Source of the DNA: Sulfoacidibacillus thermotolerans | Lineage (GTDB): Bacteria > Bacillota > Bacilli > Alicyclobacillales > SLC66 | Assembly (NCBI RefSeq): GCF_003144315.1 | Contig: NZ_MPDK01000008.1 | Span: 1 to 64,000 of the forward strand | Direction of reading: 5' to 3' | Length of the DNA: 64,000 bases | In this document: positions 53,081 to 62,164 of the stretch, piece by piece | How positions within the stretch are numbered: position 1 is the first letter of the stretch | Layout of the letters: each line of letters starts with the position of its first letter | The notes under the pieces: generated by a model | The model's database searches: none | Seen by the model: the letters and a program-made list of their open reading frames with translations, nothing else | Told to the model about the DNA's origin: nothing | Program-made: the position numbers and the translations under genes

Positions 53081-55048
53081 TTGCATTCACAATTTCTTGA
53101 TTTGACCCCAGAAAATTTGTATGCATACCGAAATCAATCTGATCAAAACTGGTCACGCTTTCTCTCCGATCCGAATAGTTCTGTCGTTCTACGCCCGTTG
53201 ATCCGTGAGTCGTGGGCGCGTTGTTTACGCGAAGGAATCAACCCACTCTCTAAAGAAACGTATGTTTCACTCGCTTCTAGTGAGATCGAGTCCTTGATTC
53301 AACGATCTCAATTGTATGAACACGCACTCCCCACTCTCCAACAGCTAACCACTCATGCACAGCAAACAGGATATTTAGTCACACTATCCGATAAATTAGG
53401 GAGAATTATTTACTTAGACGGGGACCATCAAGTTTTGCGCCAAGCAGAGCTCATGAACTTCACGCTCGGGGCAGATTGGAGCGAGCAGGCCATAGGAACT
53501 AACGCCATTGGGACCAGTTTGGCTGCAGGAGAGCCTGTCCAAGTGTTTGCAGCTGAACATTTCTGCTCGGGTGTGCATGATTGGGTATGTTCATCTGCTC
53601 CTATTCGCGATCCGCTCACACGCGAAACACTTGGTGCTATTGATGTAACAGGTCCCTGGAAACGAGCACAGTCTCATACACTTGGCATGATCACTACCGC
53701 ATCACGCGTAATCGAAGACAGCGTGTATTCAGAGTCATTGAAACACCGTCTCTCTTTACTCAATGAGTATTCAAATTTGTGTAAGCGTTTCCCTTCTGAT
53801 GGCGTACTCTTGTTTGATAATAGTTTGCATCTTGTAGAGTGTAATTACGCAGCTCAACAACTCACCCTGAAAAAGTTTGGCCTCCCCCTTACAGAAATTT
53901 TAAAGGTGGACGCTTTACACAGTCAGTTACTTGAAAGCGCCCCCAGTTCAACCCGTGAGTCCTATGGAATCTACCTTGAGTCAATTGACGAGTTTGCACA
54001 GGTCTATCGTGTCGCCCAATCTGATCGGCGTCTAGGATTCATTTTAGTTTTATCCCGCAGACAGACACTCAGAACCCCACATCCTAAAAACTCCGGTCCA
54101 TGGTCGAAAATCATCGGACGTTCACCTGTGATTAAAGCTGCCATCAATCAGTGCGATATCGCCTCACAAACTGACATTCCCATCTTACTTCAAGGCGAGA
54201 GTGGTACGGGCAAAGAACTGTTTGCTCACGCAATTCACGAAGCGAGTCCAAAACATGCTGGCCCTTTTGTGGCAATCAATTGTGGAGCAATCCCTAAAGA
54301 CTTGCTAGCAAGTGAGCTTTTCGGGTACGAACCCGGTACATTTACGGGAGCTGCGCGTGAAGGAAGAAGGGGGAAATTTGAAGAAGCACAAAACGGAACG
54401 CTCTTTTTAGACGAGATTGGTGAAATGCCACTTGATGCCCAAGTCTATTTGTTGCGTGTCTTGCAAGAAAAAGAAGTTGTTCGCTTAGGAGGATCTCGTA
54501 AAATTCCTTTGCAAGTACGCATCGTAGCCGCGACCAATCGCAGCTTACAAGAACAAGTGTACGCACAAACTTTTCGCTCAGACTTGTATTATCGCTTAAA
54601 CGTTATCAATATCGCGCTACCCCCGCTACGCGAGCGACGTGACGACATTCCTTTGCTCACCGAACATCTCTTGACACAGCTCGCACAAAAGCATAAGATC
54701 CCGATTCCGGTGATCGCAGACGACGTGCTGGAATACCTCGTTCAACGCTATACGTGGCGTGGCAATATCCGCGAATTACAAAACGTGCTCGAACATGCGA
54801 CTGTTTTTTGTCAAAACAACTGCATTACTTGGGATGACTTGCCGCTTTATTTGCGTCTGCCTACGCAAACAACGGAATTAGCTCCCGAACTGATGCCCCT
54901 CGCCTCAGACACAAGCGAGGAGCGCGCACAACTCGCCCAACTATTAAAAGCTGCAAATGGGAATTTATCAGAACTCAGTCGTAAGTTGGGAGTGGCGCGA
55001 TCTACAGTCTATCGACGACTACGAAAATATGGATTGATCGAATTTTAG
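53081..55048 (+). CDS. Sigma-54-dependent activator, AcoR/AcxR type
   Basis: A 655-residue enhancer-binding protein. The N-terminal ~60-210 is a GAF-like sensor domain (LGADWSEQAIGTNAIGTSLAAG motif of AcoR-type regulators); a PAS-like part follows; the AAA+ domain (~345-575) has Walker A GESGTGKE (372-379), GTFTGA (419-424; usual form GAFTGA), Walker B NGTLFLDEIGEM and an Arg finger region; the C-terminal Fis-type helix-turn-helix is ~610-650 (NLSELSRKLGVARSTVYRRLRKYGL). Start is TTG after GGAGGAGG. It converges on acxABC and probably activates it through the palindromes at 60257-60300. In Xanthobacter the analogous regulator is AcxR. Confidence 0.9.
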   Translation: MHSQFLDLTPENLYAYRNQSDQNWSRFLSDPNSSVVLRPLIRESWARCLREGINPLSKETYVSLASSEIESLIQRSQLYEHALPTLQQLTTHAQQTGYLVTLSDKLGRIIYLDGDHQVLRQAELMNFTLGADWSEQAIGTNAIGTSLAAGEPVQVFAAEHFCSGVHDWVCSSAPIRDPLTRETLGAIDVTGPWKRAQSHTLGMITTASRVIEDSVYSESLKHRLSLLNEYSNLCKRFPSDGVLLFDNSLHLVECNYAAQQLTLKKFGLPLTEILKVDALHSQLLESAPSSTRESYGIYLESIDEFAQVYRVAQSDRRLGFILVLSRRQTLRTPHPKNSGPWSKIIGRSPVIKAAINQCDIASQTDIPILLQGESGTGKELFAHAIHEASPKHAGPFVAINCGAIPKDLLASELFGYEPGTFTGAAREGRRGKFEEAQNGTLFLDEIGEMPLDAQVYLLRVLQEKEVVRLGGSRKIPLQVRIVAATNRSLQEQVYAQTFRSDLYYRLNVINIALPPLRERRDDIPLLTEHLLTQLAQKHKIPIPVIADDVLEYLVQRYTWRGNIRELQNVLEHATVFCQNNCITWDDLPLYLRLPTQTTELAPELMPLASDTSEERAQLAQLLKAANGNLSELSRKLGVARSTVYRRLRKYGLIEF

Positions 55049-55057
55049 TCAACTTAG

Positions 55058-55110
55058 AAAGCAAGAGGCCGAACTCCTCTTGAGAGCCGGCCACTTGCTT
55101 TATCTTTTTT
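55058..55110. terminator. Terminator between the activator gene and acxC
   Basis: AAAGCAAG and GGCC arms (55058-55070) pair with GGCC and CTTGCTTT (55089-55101), with one A/A mismatch, followed by ATCTTTTTT on the plus strand. It serves the activator gene and may also stop acx transcripts. Confidence 0.75.
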
Positions 55111-55612
55111 AACCTGCTGGATCAGGTACAGGACGTCCCAACCATTCCTTATAAAATCCATCAATGTCCGGTTGAAAATCATGAATCACCGGATACCATG
55201 GCGTGACAGCCTCTACCTCAAGCTGCGTTGCACAAGTCGGACAGTAATATTCACGGATCACCTGCCATTTTGGATCCGGCGCCAAATATTCCGGATACAG
55301 TTCCTGTACTCTATCTTCTGTATCTCGCACATAGACCAGTGCGTGCAACTTCCAATTGTCGTTAGCATCACAGAATTCATGCCCACAGTCGCACTTAATC
55401 ATCCGTTTCCCATCTGTCTTTTGCACAACGTACAGATGCAACCCATAGGGCAGTAAGATGCGATCCTGCCATTTTACACGATCCTGTAAAACTTCGATAT
55501 AGGTATCGAAACGCCCAGGATCTTTAAAAGAGGACAGCATTTCTTTCAATTTAAAAAAGTCAATCGTTCCATCAATTAATTCTTCAATCGTCGCGCGATC
55601 ATACTCTGCCAT
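55109..55612 (-). CDS. acxC: Acetone carboxylase gamma subunit
   Basis: A 167-residue small subunit (~20 kDa). Cys-rich segments CDCGHEFCDANDNWKLHA and YYCPTCATQLEVE look like a metal (zinc-type) site. It ends with GRPVPDP. In purified acetone carboxylase (alpha2 beta2 gamma2) it is required for ATP-dependent carboxylation of acetone to acetoacetate. Third gene of acxABC, 10 nt after acxB; ATG after GAGGGG. Confidence 0.92.
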   Translation of the reverse strand: MAEYDRATIEELIDGTIDFFKLKEMLSSFKDPGRFDTYIEVLQDRVKWQDRILLPYGLHLYVVQKTDGKRMIKCDCGHEFCDANDNWKLHALVYVRDTEDRVQELYPEYLAPDPKWQVIREYYCPTCATQLEVEAVTPWYPVIHDFQPDIDGFYKEWLGRPVPDPAG

Positions 55613-55622
55613 TGACGTCCCC

Positions 55623-57938
55623 TCATTTCTGTTTATTTACCATGCGATGGCTCGACCCAAACGTCGGCATTTCCAATTCTTGCTCTAGCAAATTCCAATC
55701 CACAGGCAAATCCCAAAATTCTTTAAATTCTTCGAGGAATTTGGGGGTGATTTCAAAACTCGTCGCATACATATGGCGAACTTGAACCGCCGCGTCTTTT
55801 GCCACGATGCGCTCGCGTTCTGTCTTCATCCATTCGCGCGTAGGCACCCCGCGCGCTAAACGCTCTTTGCGAATCTCCTGTTGACGTTTTTGTGTAGCCA
55901 CTTCATCGACCTGATAATGCCCACGCTCATCTTTTGTAAAGACAGCGCCATAAACCTTTTGCGCGTATTCTGGCAACAAATACCCACCGTTTAGATCTTT
56001 TTCGACATCTTTGGGGTTGCGCTCCAAAGGATCGCCAAATCCCGGACCACCGCGCAGATAGTTAAGATACAGATCGTGATTTTCAAAAATCTGTTCTGTT
56101 GTGATCGCTTGTTTATCCCGCTTGACCACATCCGCCTGTAAGACTTGCTCATATCCTGCATCCGCCGGTCTTGCATCGCCGCCCTGTGGGAACGGCAAAC
56201 GATTAGCAAACCGCTCTTTTAGATCCGTACCATGAGCTTCAAAACGATATCCAGAAGCGGCTGGGTAGCCACCCATCAAACCACAGTCACTTGAAATATA
56301 CCCGTTACCCATGAAGAACATCGTCCAATCTTCTGCTCCCCACACCATACGTAACGATTCATAGCCACATCCGCCACGATACTTGCCATAACCACCAGTA
56401 TTGGGCTTAATACTCCGGCCAAGGTACACGAGCGGTTCCGCTAGCTCCCAGATCTCCATATCGCCCATGTCACCTTCTGGATTCCAGATCGCACAAGCAT
56501 GATCCAGACCATCCTTGACAGCACATGCGCCCATCCCTTCTGCAGCTGCTTCAAAACTATTCACAGCGTGAATGTCCCCATACTGATTGTAGCCGCCACC
56601 TTGCAACCAGTTGCTTGTATTTGCATTTCCAGCATTCACTTCTTCAATATATCCACGGGCAAAATAGGCACGACTTAATCCACGCCACAGAGGGCTCCAT
56701 GCAGACACCAAGAAATGCCATGCATAACTGTGTGCTGTCCGAATGTCATCTGGGTTCATCCAGGCTCCATAGGGCAAATCAAACTTCGTCGCAAAATAAG
56801 CACCGTCATTAATTCGGTCATTGGGGATCAGTGTCTGCGTCAACATCACCCAAATTCCGCTCGTAAAGGAGACTGTAGTTGCATTGTAGCTATGCCATCC
56901 CCATCGACTTGAACCACTAAAATCAAGTTCCATCTGTCCGGAAGGATGTATGGTAATTTCAGACGGCGCATGCATAATCGTGTCCACTTTTGCATAGGGA
57001 GGAACTTCGACATCTTCATGCCGATAAGGAATGTCTACAAAAGACACTTGGCGATATTTACCTGGAATTGTCATCGCTTTGACGCGGTTGATCAACCCGC
57101 GGCGTCCCTCTTCAATCACCTCGCGCGTAAATTGCCTGTAGCTGTCAACCCCTTCTTCGCTGATAATCCCGAGCACGAGATCGCGAATCATATGACAACC
57201 TGCAATGCGCGTCCGTTCGTCGAGTAACCAGTACTTCGTTGTACGCACCGAACGCTGACTTTCGATGACCCAATCCTGAGACAAGATGTCATTTTTTCCG
57301 ATTTTCCTACAGGCAATTTGGTATCCGTCGTCATAGCGTGTCACAGGGCCTACCGTCATACTTCCCGGTCCCGTAGCGCCAGTATCGATAACGTGCGTCA
57401 CGCCCCCAACCCATCCGACCACTTCGCCAGCCCAGAAAATCGGGACGATCGTATGAACATCACAAGGATGGACATTACCAATTTGACAATCATTGTTACA
57501 AAATATATCGCCTGGTTCGATTCCGGGATTTTCCTCATAATTGTGGTTGACCATGTATTTAATGGCCGCTCCCATCGTTCCCACGTGAATGATAATCCCA
57601 GTCGATGTAACGATTGAATCTCCTTCTGGCGTGTACAATGTGAAGCACAGTTCGCCTTCTTGTTCGACGATTGGAGAGGCCGCCACACGTTTTGCAGTTT
57701 CACGCGCATGCACTAACCCACCGCGCAATTTTGAAAAAATCTTCTCAAAGCGAATCGGATCTGACTGCTTAAAGGGCAATTCTTTCAATCCTGCGTAGTA
57801 ACCGCTTTCTTCTGTAAGACGATCCACTTCTTCACGCATTGCTTTTAATGTTTTTCCATTCCAGCCGATCGTTCGACGATACTGTTGGTGTAATAACCCT
57901 TCTGGCTTTACACTGAGATCATCTTGCCGCGTTGCCAT
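55623..57938 (-). CDS. acxB: Acetone carboxylase alpha subunit (HyuB-type)
   Basis: A 771-residue subunit homologous to hydantoinase B (HyuB). Residues typical of the family include the early GDIFCNNDCQIGNVHPCDVHTI and IFWAGEVVGWVGGVTHVIDTGATGPGS, with His/Asp candidates for the Mn site, and the late GGAGGYGKYRGGCGYESLRM-like glycine-rich run (NTGGYGKYRGGCG). With acxA it makes the ATP-dependent catalytic core. The ATG follows AAGGAGG; gap of 31 nt from acxA. Confidence 0.92.
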   Translation of the reverse strand: MATRQDDLSVKPEGLLHQQYRRTIGWNGKTLKAMREEVDRLTEESGYYAGLKELPFKQSDPIRFEKIFSKLRGGLVHARETAKRVAASPIVEQEGELCFTLYTPEGDSIVTSTGIIIHVGTMGAAIKYMVNHNYEENPGIEPGDIFCNNDCQIGNVHPCDVHTIVPIFWAGEVVGWVGGVTHVIDTGATGPGSMTVGPVTRYDDGYQIACRKIGKNDILSQDWVIESQRSVRTTKYWLLDERTRIAGCHMIRDLVLGIISEEGVDSYRQFTREVIEEGRRGLINRVKAMTIPGKYRQVSFVDIPYRHEDVEVPPYAKVDTIMHAPSEITIHPSGQMELDFSGSSRWGWHSYNATTVSFTSGIWVMLTQTLIPNDRINDGAYFATKFDLPYGAWMNPDDIRTAHSYAWHFLVSAWSPLWRGLSRAYFARGYIEEVNAGNANTSNWLQGGGYNQYGDIHAVNSFEAAAEGMGACAVKDGLDHACAIWNPEGDMGDMEIWELAEPLVYLGRSIKPNTGGYGKYRGGCGYESLRMVWGAEDWTMFFMGNGYISSDCGLMGGYPAASGYRFEAHGTDLKERFANRLPFPQGGDARPADAGYEQVLQADVVKRDKQAITTEQIFENHDLYLNYLRGGPGFGDPLERNPKDVEKDLNGGYLLPEYAQKVYGAVFTKDERGHYQVDEVATQKRQQEIRKERLARGVPTREWMKTERERIVAKDAAVQVRHMYATSFEITPKFLEEFKEFWDLPVDWNLLEQELEMPTFGSSHRMVNKQK

Positions 57939-57969
57939 AATAACCCCTCCTTAGACCTTCTATAGTAGA

Positions 57970-60111
57970 TCAGTCAAGTTCCCGAAGATGGAAAATACGA
58001 TGTTGATCGAGCACGGCTTCAAAGCCAAGTGGAACAATAAATGTGGTTGCAGGTGACTCAATAATCGAGAAAGCCTCGATCCGATTTCCTGCTTTTAAAG
58101 CTTCCATTTCCCAAATATCCGCTTGTATCCATTCACCATCCCAGTACACCTCGCGAATTCCACGGTGCGCTTCCTTCGGCGGTGTTTCCCCATAATAAGG
58201 TTCTTCTGGTATTTTTGGTTTCGGCACTTCGACCGACCCACGTACAATAGCACCTGTCACTGTATAACCAAGTTCTGGAGAACGAGCTGCACGCGCATAT
58301 ACCCGTGCATAAGTCTCTTCAAACGTCATTGTGAGTACTTTCCAATCATCCGCAGTAGTTGCAGTGGCCAAAGGAGCCTCGATCTCTAAATCGTTTAATT
58401 GCCCTTGATACTGCATCCGGAAATACATCCGCAATTGCACATCTTTACTTTGGAAGCCATTTTTCTCAAACTCTTGTTGCACTTTTTCAGTGAGTTCATT
58501 CCAAGCTTCTTGCAAAATTCCAGCCGCTTCAACCTGTTCTTTTTGCGTCGCATTTGCCCCAACATTAATGTCGAGTGTCCGATCATAGCGATACTCAAAA
58601 TCTGCAGCGCCACATCCAAATGCTGAGAAACCTGCCGCCCACGCCGGGACGAGTACATCTTCAAACCCTAGACCGCGAACATAGCCAGCTGTGTGTAGCG
58701 GCCCACCTCCACCATATGAGAAGCAAGCAAACTGCGTTGGTGAATACCCTTTTCCCATAACTAGTGACTCCAAATAATTGCGCAACTGTGCTTCCAATAG
58801 CTCAATAACTCCATATGAAGCCGCTTCCACGGAAAGACCAAGCGGATCCGCTAACTGTTCCTTCACTGATTGATAAGCGCGTTCACGATCTAACTTGATC
58901 TGACCCCCTAAGAAATTGTCTGGATTGATCAATCCCAGAACGACATGACAGTCTGAGACCGTGATGGTGTCAAGACCGCCTTCTGGATAACACCCTCCCA
59001 CACGATACCCCGCACTATCTGGACCAAGGACAATCGACTTTGTATAGGGATCAACACGTACAAAGCTACCTGTTCCTGCACCGACGGAGTCCATAGCCAC
59101 AAGCGGAAGCGACAAGACTAAGCGAGCCATATCAGGACTCGTGTCAATCGTAAAGTCTCCTTGGGTAATGAGGGCGATATCAAAGCTAGTACCCCCGATA
59201 TCTGAACATACGATGTTTTGAATACCTAGTGCTTCTCCTAGATATTTACCGCCCACCACGCCACCAATCGGGCCCGAAACCAGCGTGCGTGCGAGTTCAT
59301 TTGCTCTGATACTGATCGTTCCACCATGCGTCGCCATCACGCGCACGTCAAATTTGGCACCTTGTTCTTTCATGCGCTCATCGACAAGCTCCAGCGTACG
59401 CCGAGATGGGTCTGCTGCATAAGCCTCGATGATGGTGGTATTTGTGCGATGTGACTCTTTGCGTACAGGATAATAATCGACCGAAGCAAAAACGGGCAGA
59501 TCGCGTTTCAGCTTGCGCAGTGTCGCTTTTGCAATATCGCGAACACGTCGCTCATGTGTGGGATTTTTATACGAATGCAAAAGCGAAATCACAATCGCTT
59601 CTACACCCTCATCGACAAGTTCACGGACAGCAGGTTCTACTTCATGTTCATAAAGTGGAATCACAATATTGCCAAAAAGGTCGATGCGTTCTGTTACACC
59701 GCGTGTCCATTCCCTCGGTACAAGCGGCGGGTCATAACGGTGCGTATTGATATGCAGCCGATCAGAGTATGAATATCCCAGATAAGATTGGATTGCACGT
59801 CCCATGCGATGAAAATCTTCCATTCCTTTATTCACAATGAGACCAACTTTTCTCCCTTTACGTGATACGAGGCGATTGAGCATCGCGGTCCCAGAGTAAA
59901 CTCCTGTCAACAATTGCGGAAATGCTTCTTCTACCGTCATCCCCCAAAAACTCAGAGCATCGACAGCAGAGTGCAGCAATCCAACGGATTCATCCCCCGG
60001 GGTTGTTTGCGCTTTACCGACGACAAATTCACCCATGTCATCGATAATAAACGTATCTGTCATCGTCCCCCCGGCATCAATGGCGAGGATTTGTGTTTTT
60101 CTACTTGCCAC
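57970..60111 (-). CDS. acxA: Acetone carboxylase beta subunit (HyuA-type, ATP-binding)
   Basis: A 713-residue HyuA-like protein with an ASKHA-type phosphate loop (IDAGGTMTDTFIIDD, ~11-25) for ATP. Further family runs are IVCSDIGGTSFDIALITQGD and the CFSYGGGGPLHTAGYVRGLGF loop. It phosphorylates acetone and bicarbonate with ATP to drive carboxylation. First gene of acxABC; start GTG after GGAAGGAGAG. Closest alternatives are other acetone/acetophenone carboxylase or hydantoinase-type enzymes, but the adjacent acxC fixes it as acetone carboxylase. Confidence 0.93.
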   Translation of the reverse strand: MASRKTQILAIDAGGTMTDTFIIDDMGEFVVGKAQTTPGDESVGLLHSAVDALSFWGMTVEEAFPQLLTGVYSGTAMLNRLVSRKGRKVGLIVNKGMEDFHRMGRAIQSYLGYSYSDRLHINTHRYDPPLVPREWTRGVTERIDLFGNIVIPLYEHEVEPAVRELVDEGVEAIVISLLHSYKNPTHERRVRDIAKATLRKLKRDLPVFASVDYYPVRKESHRTNTTIIEAYAADPSRRTLELVDERMKEQGAKFDVRVMATHGGTISIRANELARTLVSGPIGGVVGGKYLGEALGIQNIVCSDIGGTSFDIALITQGDFTIDTSPDMARLVLSLPLVAMDSVGAGTGSFVRVDPYTKSIVLGPDSAGYRVGGCYPEGGLDTITVSDCHVVLGLINPDNFLGGQIKLDRERAYQSVKEQLADPLGLSVEAASYGVIELLEAQLRNYLESLVMGKGYSPTQFACFSYGGGGPLHTAGYVRGLGFEDVLVPAWAAGFSAFGCGAADFEYRYDRTLDINVGANATQKEQVEAAGILQEAWNELTEKVQQEFEKNGFQSKDVQLRMYFRMQYQGQLNDLEIEAPLATATTADDWKVLTMTFEETYARVYARAARSPELGYTVTGAIVRGSVEVPKPKIPEEPYYGETPPKEAHRGIREVYWDGEWIQADIWEMEALKAGNRIEAFSIIESPATTFIVPLGFEAVLDQHRIFHLRELD

Positions 60112-60165
60112 ACAAGTCTCTCCTTCCCATGAGAAGTTTTATTTGAACCTTTGCAATCTTCATAA

Positions 60166-60181
60166 AGCAAGTTGTGTGCCA
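60166..60181 (-). promoter_or_regulatory. Sigma-54 (-24/-12) promoter of acxABC
   Basis: On the minus strand TGGCAC-ACAAC-TTGCT matches the sigma-54 consensus TGGCAC-N5-TTGCW. The transcript would start near 60155, about 45 nt before the acxA GTG. It agrees with the sigma-54 activator gene convergent with the operon. Confidence 0.88.
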
Positions 60182-60256
60182 CACCATAAAACGCTTCTAT
60201 CCTCTACAAAAACCTTTCGTTACGCCTTCGTCTTTTCCCAAAATTACACATCATGC

Positions 60257-60300
60257 TGTAGCATGCTACAGGTGTAGCGCTACACCTGTAGCGCTACACC
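60257..60300. promoter_or_regulatory. Triple palindromic enhancer (UAS) array
   Basis: Three adjacent palindromes: TGTAGCATGCTACA (60257-60270), GGTGTAGCGCTACACC (60271-60286) and TGTAGCGCTACA (60287-60298). All have TGTAGC/GCTACA arms with 14-15 bp between centres. They lie 76-135 nt upstream of the -24 element, the usual position for binding of a Fis-type sigma-54 activator. The rest of 60112-60426 shows no gene. Confidence 0.85.
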
Positions 60301-60426
60301 TACTACAAACTGTTTACATAGGGATTACAAAGTGCATACACAACACTTACGGAAAATTCAACGAGTGACAACTTGCTATTGCTATGCTGATCACGTTAGG
60401 AACTGTATCGAAAGGAGGAAGTCGTA

Positions 60427-61332
60427 GTGCAGCGATTGACGCCTCGTCAGCTTGGGTACGGACAATACAACACACTAATCGGCTGGCTCTTTGTCGCACC
60501 TGCTGTCGTTCTATTAGGCGTCTTTGGCATAGGTTCGATTGGGTATGTCATGTACTTAAGTCTTCTGCGGTGGAATTTAATCAACCCGCATCCAGTCTTT
60601 GTTGGACTTGCAAATTACGTCGAACTCTTGCACAGCCAGAGTTTTCTGCATGCAATTGTGCGCACATTCATCTATTTTGTCGCGACAACAGGAATTACAT
60701 TGCCGCTAAGTTTGTTATTTGCCGTTTTACTAAATGGTCCATCTCGCCTCTTCAAGTTCTTACGCGCGATCTTTTTTATTCCTTATGTAGCACCAACTGT
60801 GGCAAGTTCGATTTCTTTTTCTTGGTTGTTTGAAGCGCACCACGGATTGATCAACTGGGGTTTGCGTCTGTTTGGGCTCACTCCGCAACCTTGGCTCAGT
60901 AATCCCAGCCAGGCGATGTTTGTCATCGTCCTACTCTATGTATGGCAATTCACTGGATATTTTATCATCCTCTTTTTAAATGGACTGCAAAACGTCCCAC
61001 AGCCACTCTATGAAGCTGCAACAATCGATGGGGCAACGCCTTGGCAGCAGTTTTATCACATTACGTTCCCCCTCATCACACCAACATTGTTTTTTGTGAT
61101 TACAATGTCGATTGTTTTTTCCTTTCTTTCGTTTGACCAGGTGTACGTACTCACCGGTGGCGGCCCCGCCAATAGTACGACGACACTGATCTACTATCTC
61201 TTTTTACAAGGCTTTCAATTCTTTCATATCGGCGTTGCTGCCGCAGTAGCGATTTTGTTGTTCCTGTTCCTTGGGATTGTCACATACGTGCAATTTAGGG
61301 GGGAAAGCAAATGGGTACACCACCAAATGTAA
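60427..61332 (+). CDS. ugpA: ABC sugar/glycerol-3-phosphate permease (UgpA type)
   Basis: A 301-residue permease with six membrane segments. The EAA loop EAATIDGATPWQQFYHITFPLI (~196-217) contacts the ATPase. It resembles MalF/UgpA-type carbohydrate permeases. Start is GTG after AAAGGAGG. The presence of a glycerophosphodiesterase at the end of the cluster favours glycerol-3-phosphate or a glycerophosphodiester as substrate; a sugar is an alternative. An ATPase is not in the visible part. Confidence 0.88.
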   Translation: MQRLTPRQLGYGQYNTLIGWLFVAPAVVLLGVFGIGSIGYVMYLSLLRWNLINPHPVFVGLANYVELLHSQSFLHAIVRTFIYFVATTGITLPLSLLFAVLLNGPSRLFKFLRAIFFIPYVAPTVASSISFSWLFEAHHGLINWGLRLFGLTPQPWLSNPSQAMFVIVLLYVWQFTGYFIILFLNGLQNVPQPLYEAATIDGATPWQQFYHITFPLITPTLFFVITMSIVFSFLSFDQVYVLTGGGPANSTTTLIYYLFLQGFQFFHIGVAAAVAILLFLFLGIVTYVQFRGESKWVHHQM

Positions 61333-62135
61333 TGAAATTTATAGTTCTCGCTGGAGGTGCTACGCTCTTTTGCATTCCTCTGTGGTGGATGATCAACACA
61401 TCACTTTTAGCGAATCAACAAGTATTTATGAATCCGCCGCAATTCTTTCCACTGGATCCACAGTGGAAAAACTTCCTTATCGCATGGCGTCAACCTGATT
61501 TTGCGCGGTATTTAGCAAATTCTCTCTTTGTTGCCTTTGCGATTGTACTAGGCCAACTCATCACCTCATCACTTGCGGCTTATGCCATTGCACGCGTACC
61601 CTTTCGGGGTAAAAGAATCGCATATGCACTGATTCTTACGACGTTCATGATCCCTGTTCAAGTGACGTTTATCCCGATGTTTCTAATGATGAGACAATTG
61701 AACTGGATCGATACCTATCAAGCGTTAATCGTCCCCTTTTTGGGATCGGCATTTGCGACATTCTGGCTCGTCCAAGCGTTTCGTCAAGTCCCACAGCTCA
61801 TTCTCGACGCGGCACAAATAGATGGCGCGAGTCACTGGTGGATTTTATGGCGCATTGTTCTCCCACTTTGTAAGCCATCCTTGCTCGCTGTCGCCTTTTT
61901 AAACTTTGTCTTCCACTTTAACGACCTTTTTTGGCCACTGATCAGCACACAGTCAAACACCATGCGCACAATTCCTGTGGGTTTGACCTACATGGTAGCA
62001 ACAGACGGAAGTGGAACTGCGTGGACTATTCTCATGGCAAGTAGCCTACTGGCCACACTTCCCACCTTGCTCCTCTTTATCGCTGGCCAAAAGTATTTCA
62101 TACAAAGCAACACCCATGCAGGCCTAAAAGAATAA
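61311..62135 (+). CDS. ugpE: ABC sugar/glycerol-3-phosphate permease (UgpE type)
   Basis: A 274-residue permease with six membrane segments. The EAA loop reads DAAQIDGASHWWILWRIVLPLCKP (~175-198). It overlaps ugpA by 22 nt and its ATG follows GGGGGGAAA. It forms the heterodimeric pore with UgpA. Confidence 0.88.
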   Translation: MGTPPNVMKFIVLAGGATLFCIPLWWMINTSLLANQQVFMNPPQFFPLDPQWKNFLIAWRQPDFARYLANSLFVAFAIVLGQLITSSLAAYAIARVPFRGKRIAYALILTTFMIPVQVTFIPMFLMMRQLNWIDTYQALIVPFLGSAFATFWLVQAFRQVPQLILDAAQIDGASHWWILWRIVLPLCKPSLLAVAFLNFVFHFNDLFWPLISTQSNTMRTIPVGLTYMVATDGSGTAWTILMASSLLATLPTLLLFIAGQKYFIQSNTHAGLKE

Positions 62136-62164
62136 GCTCATCTAAATTCCAGGAGGTTAAACGA

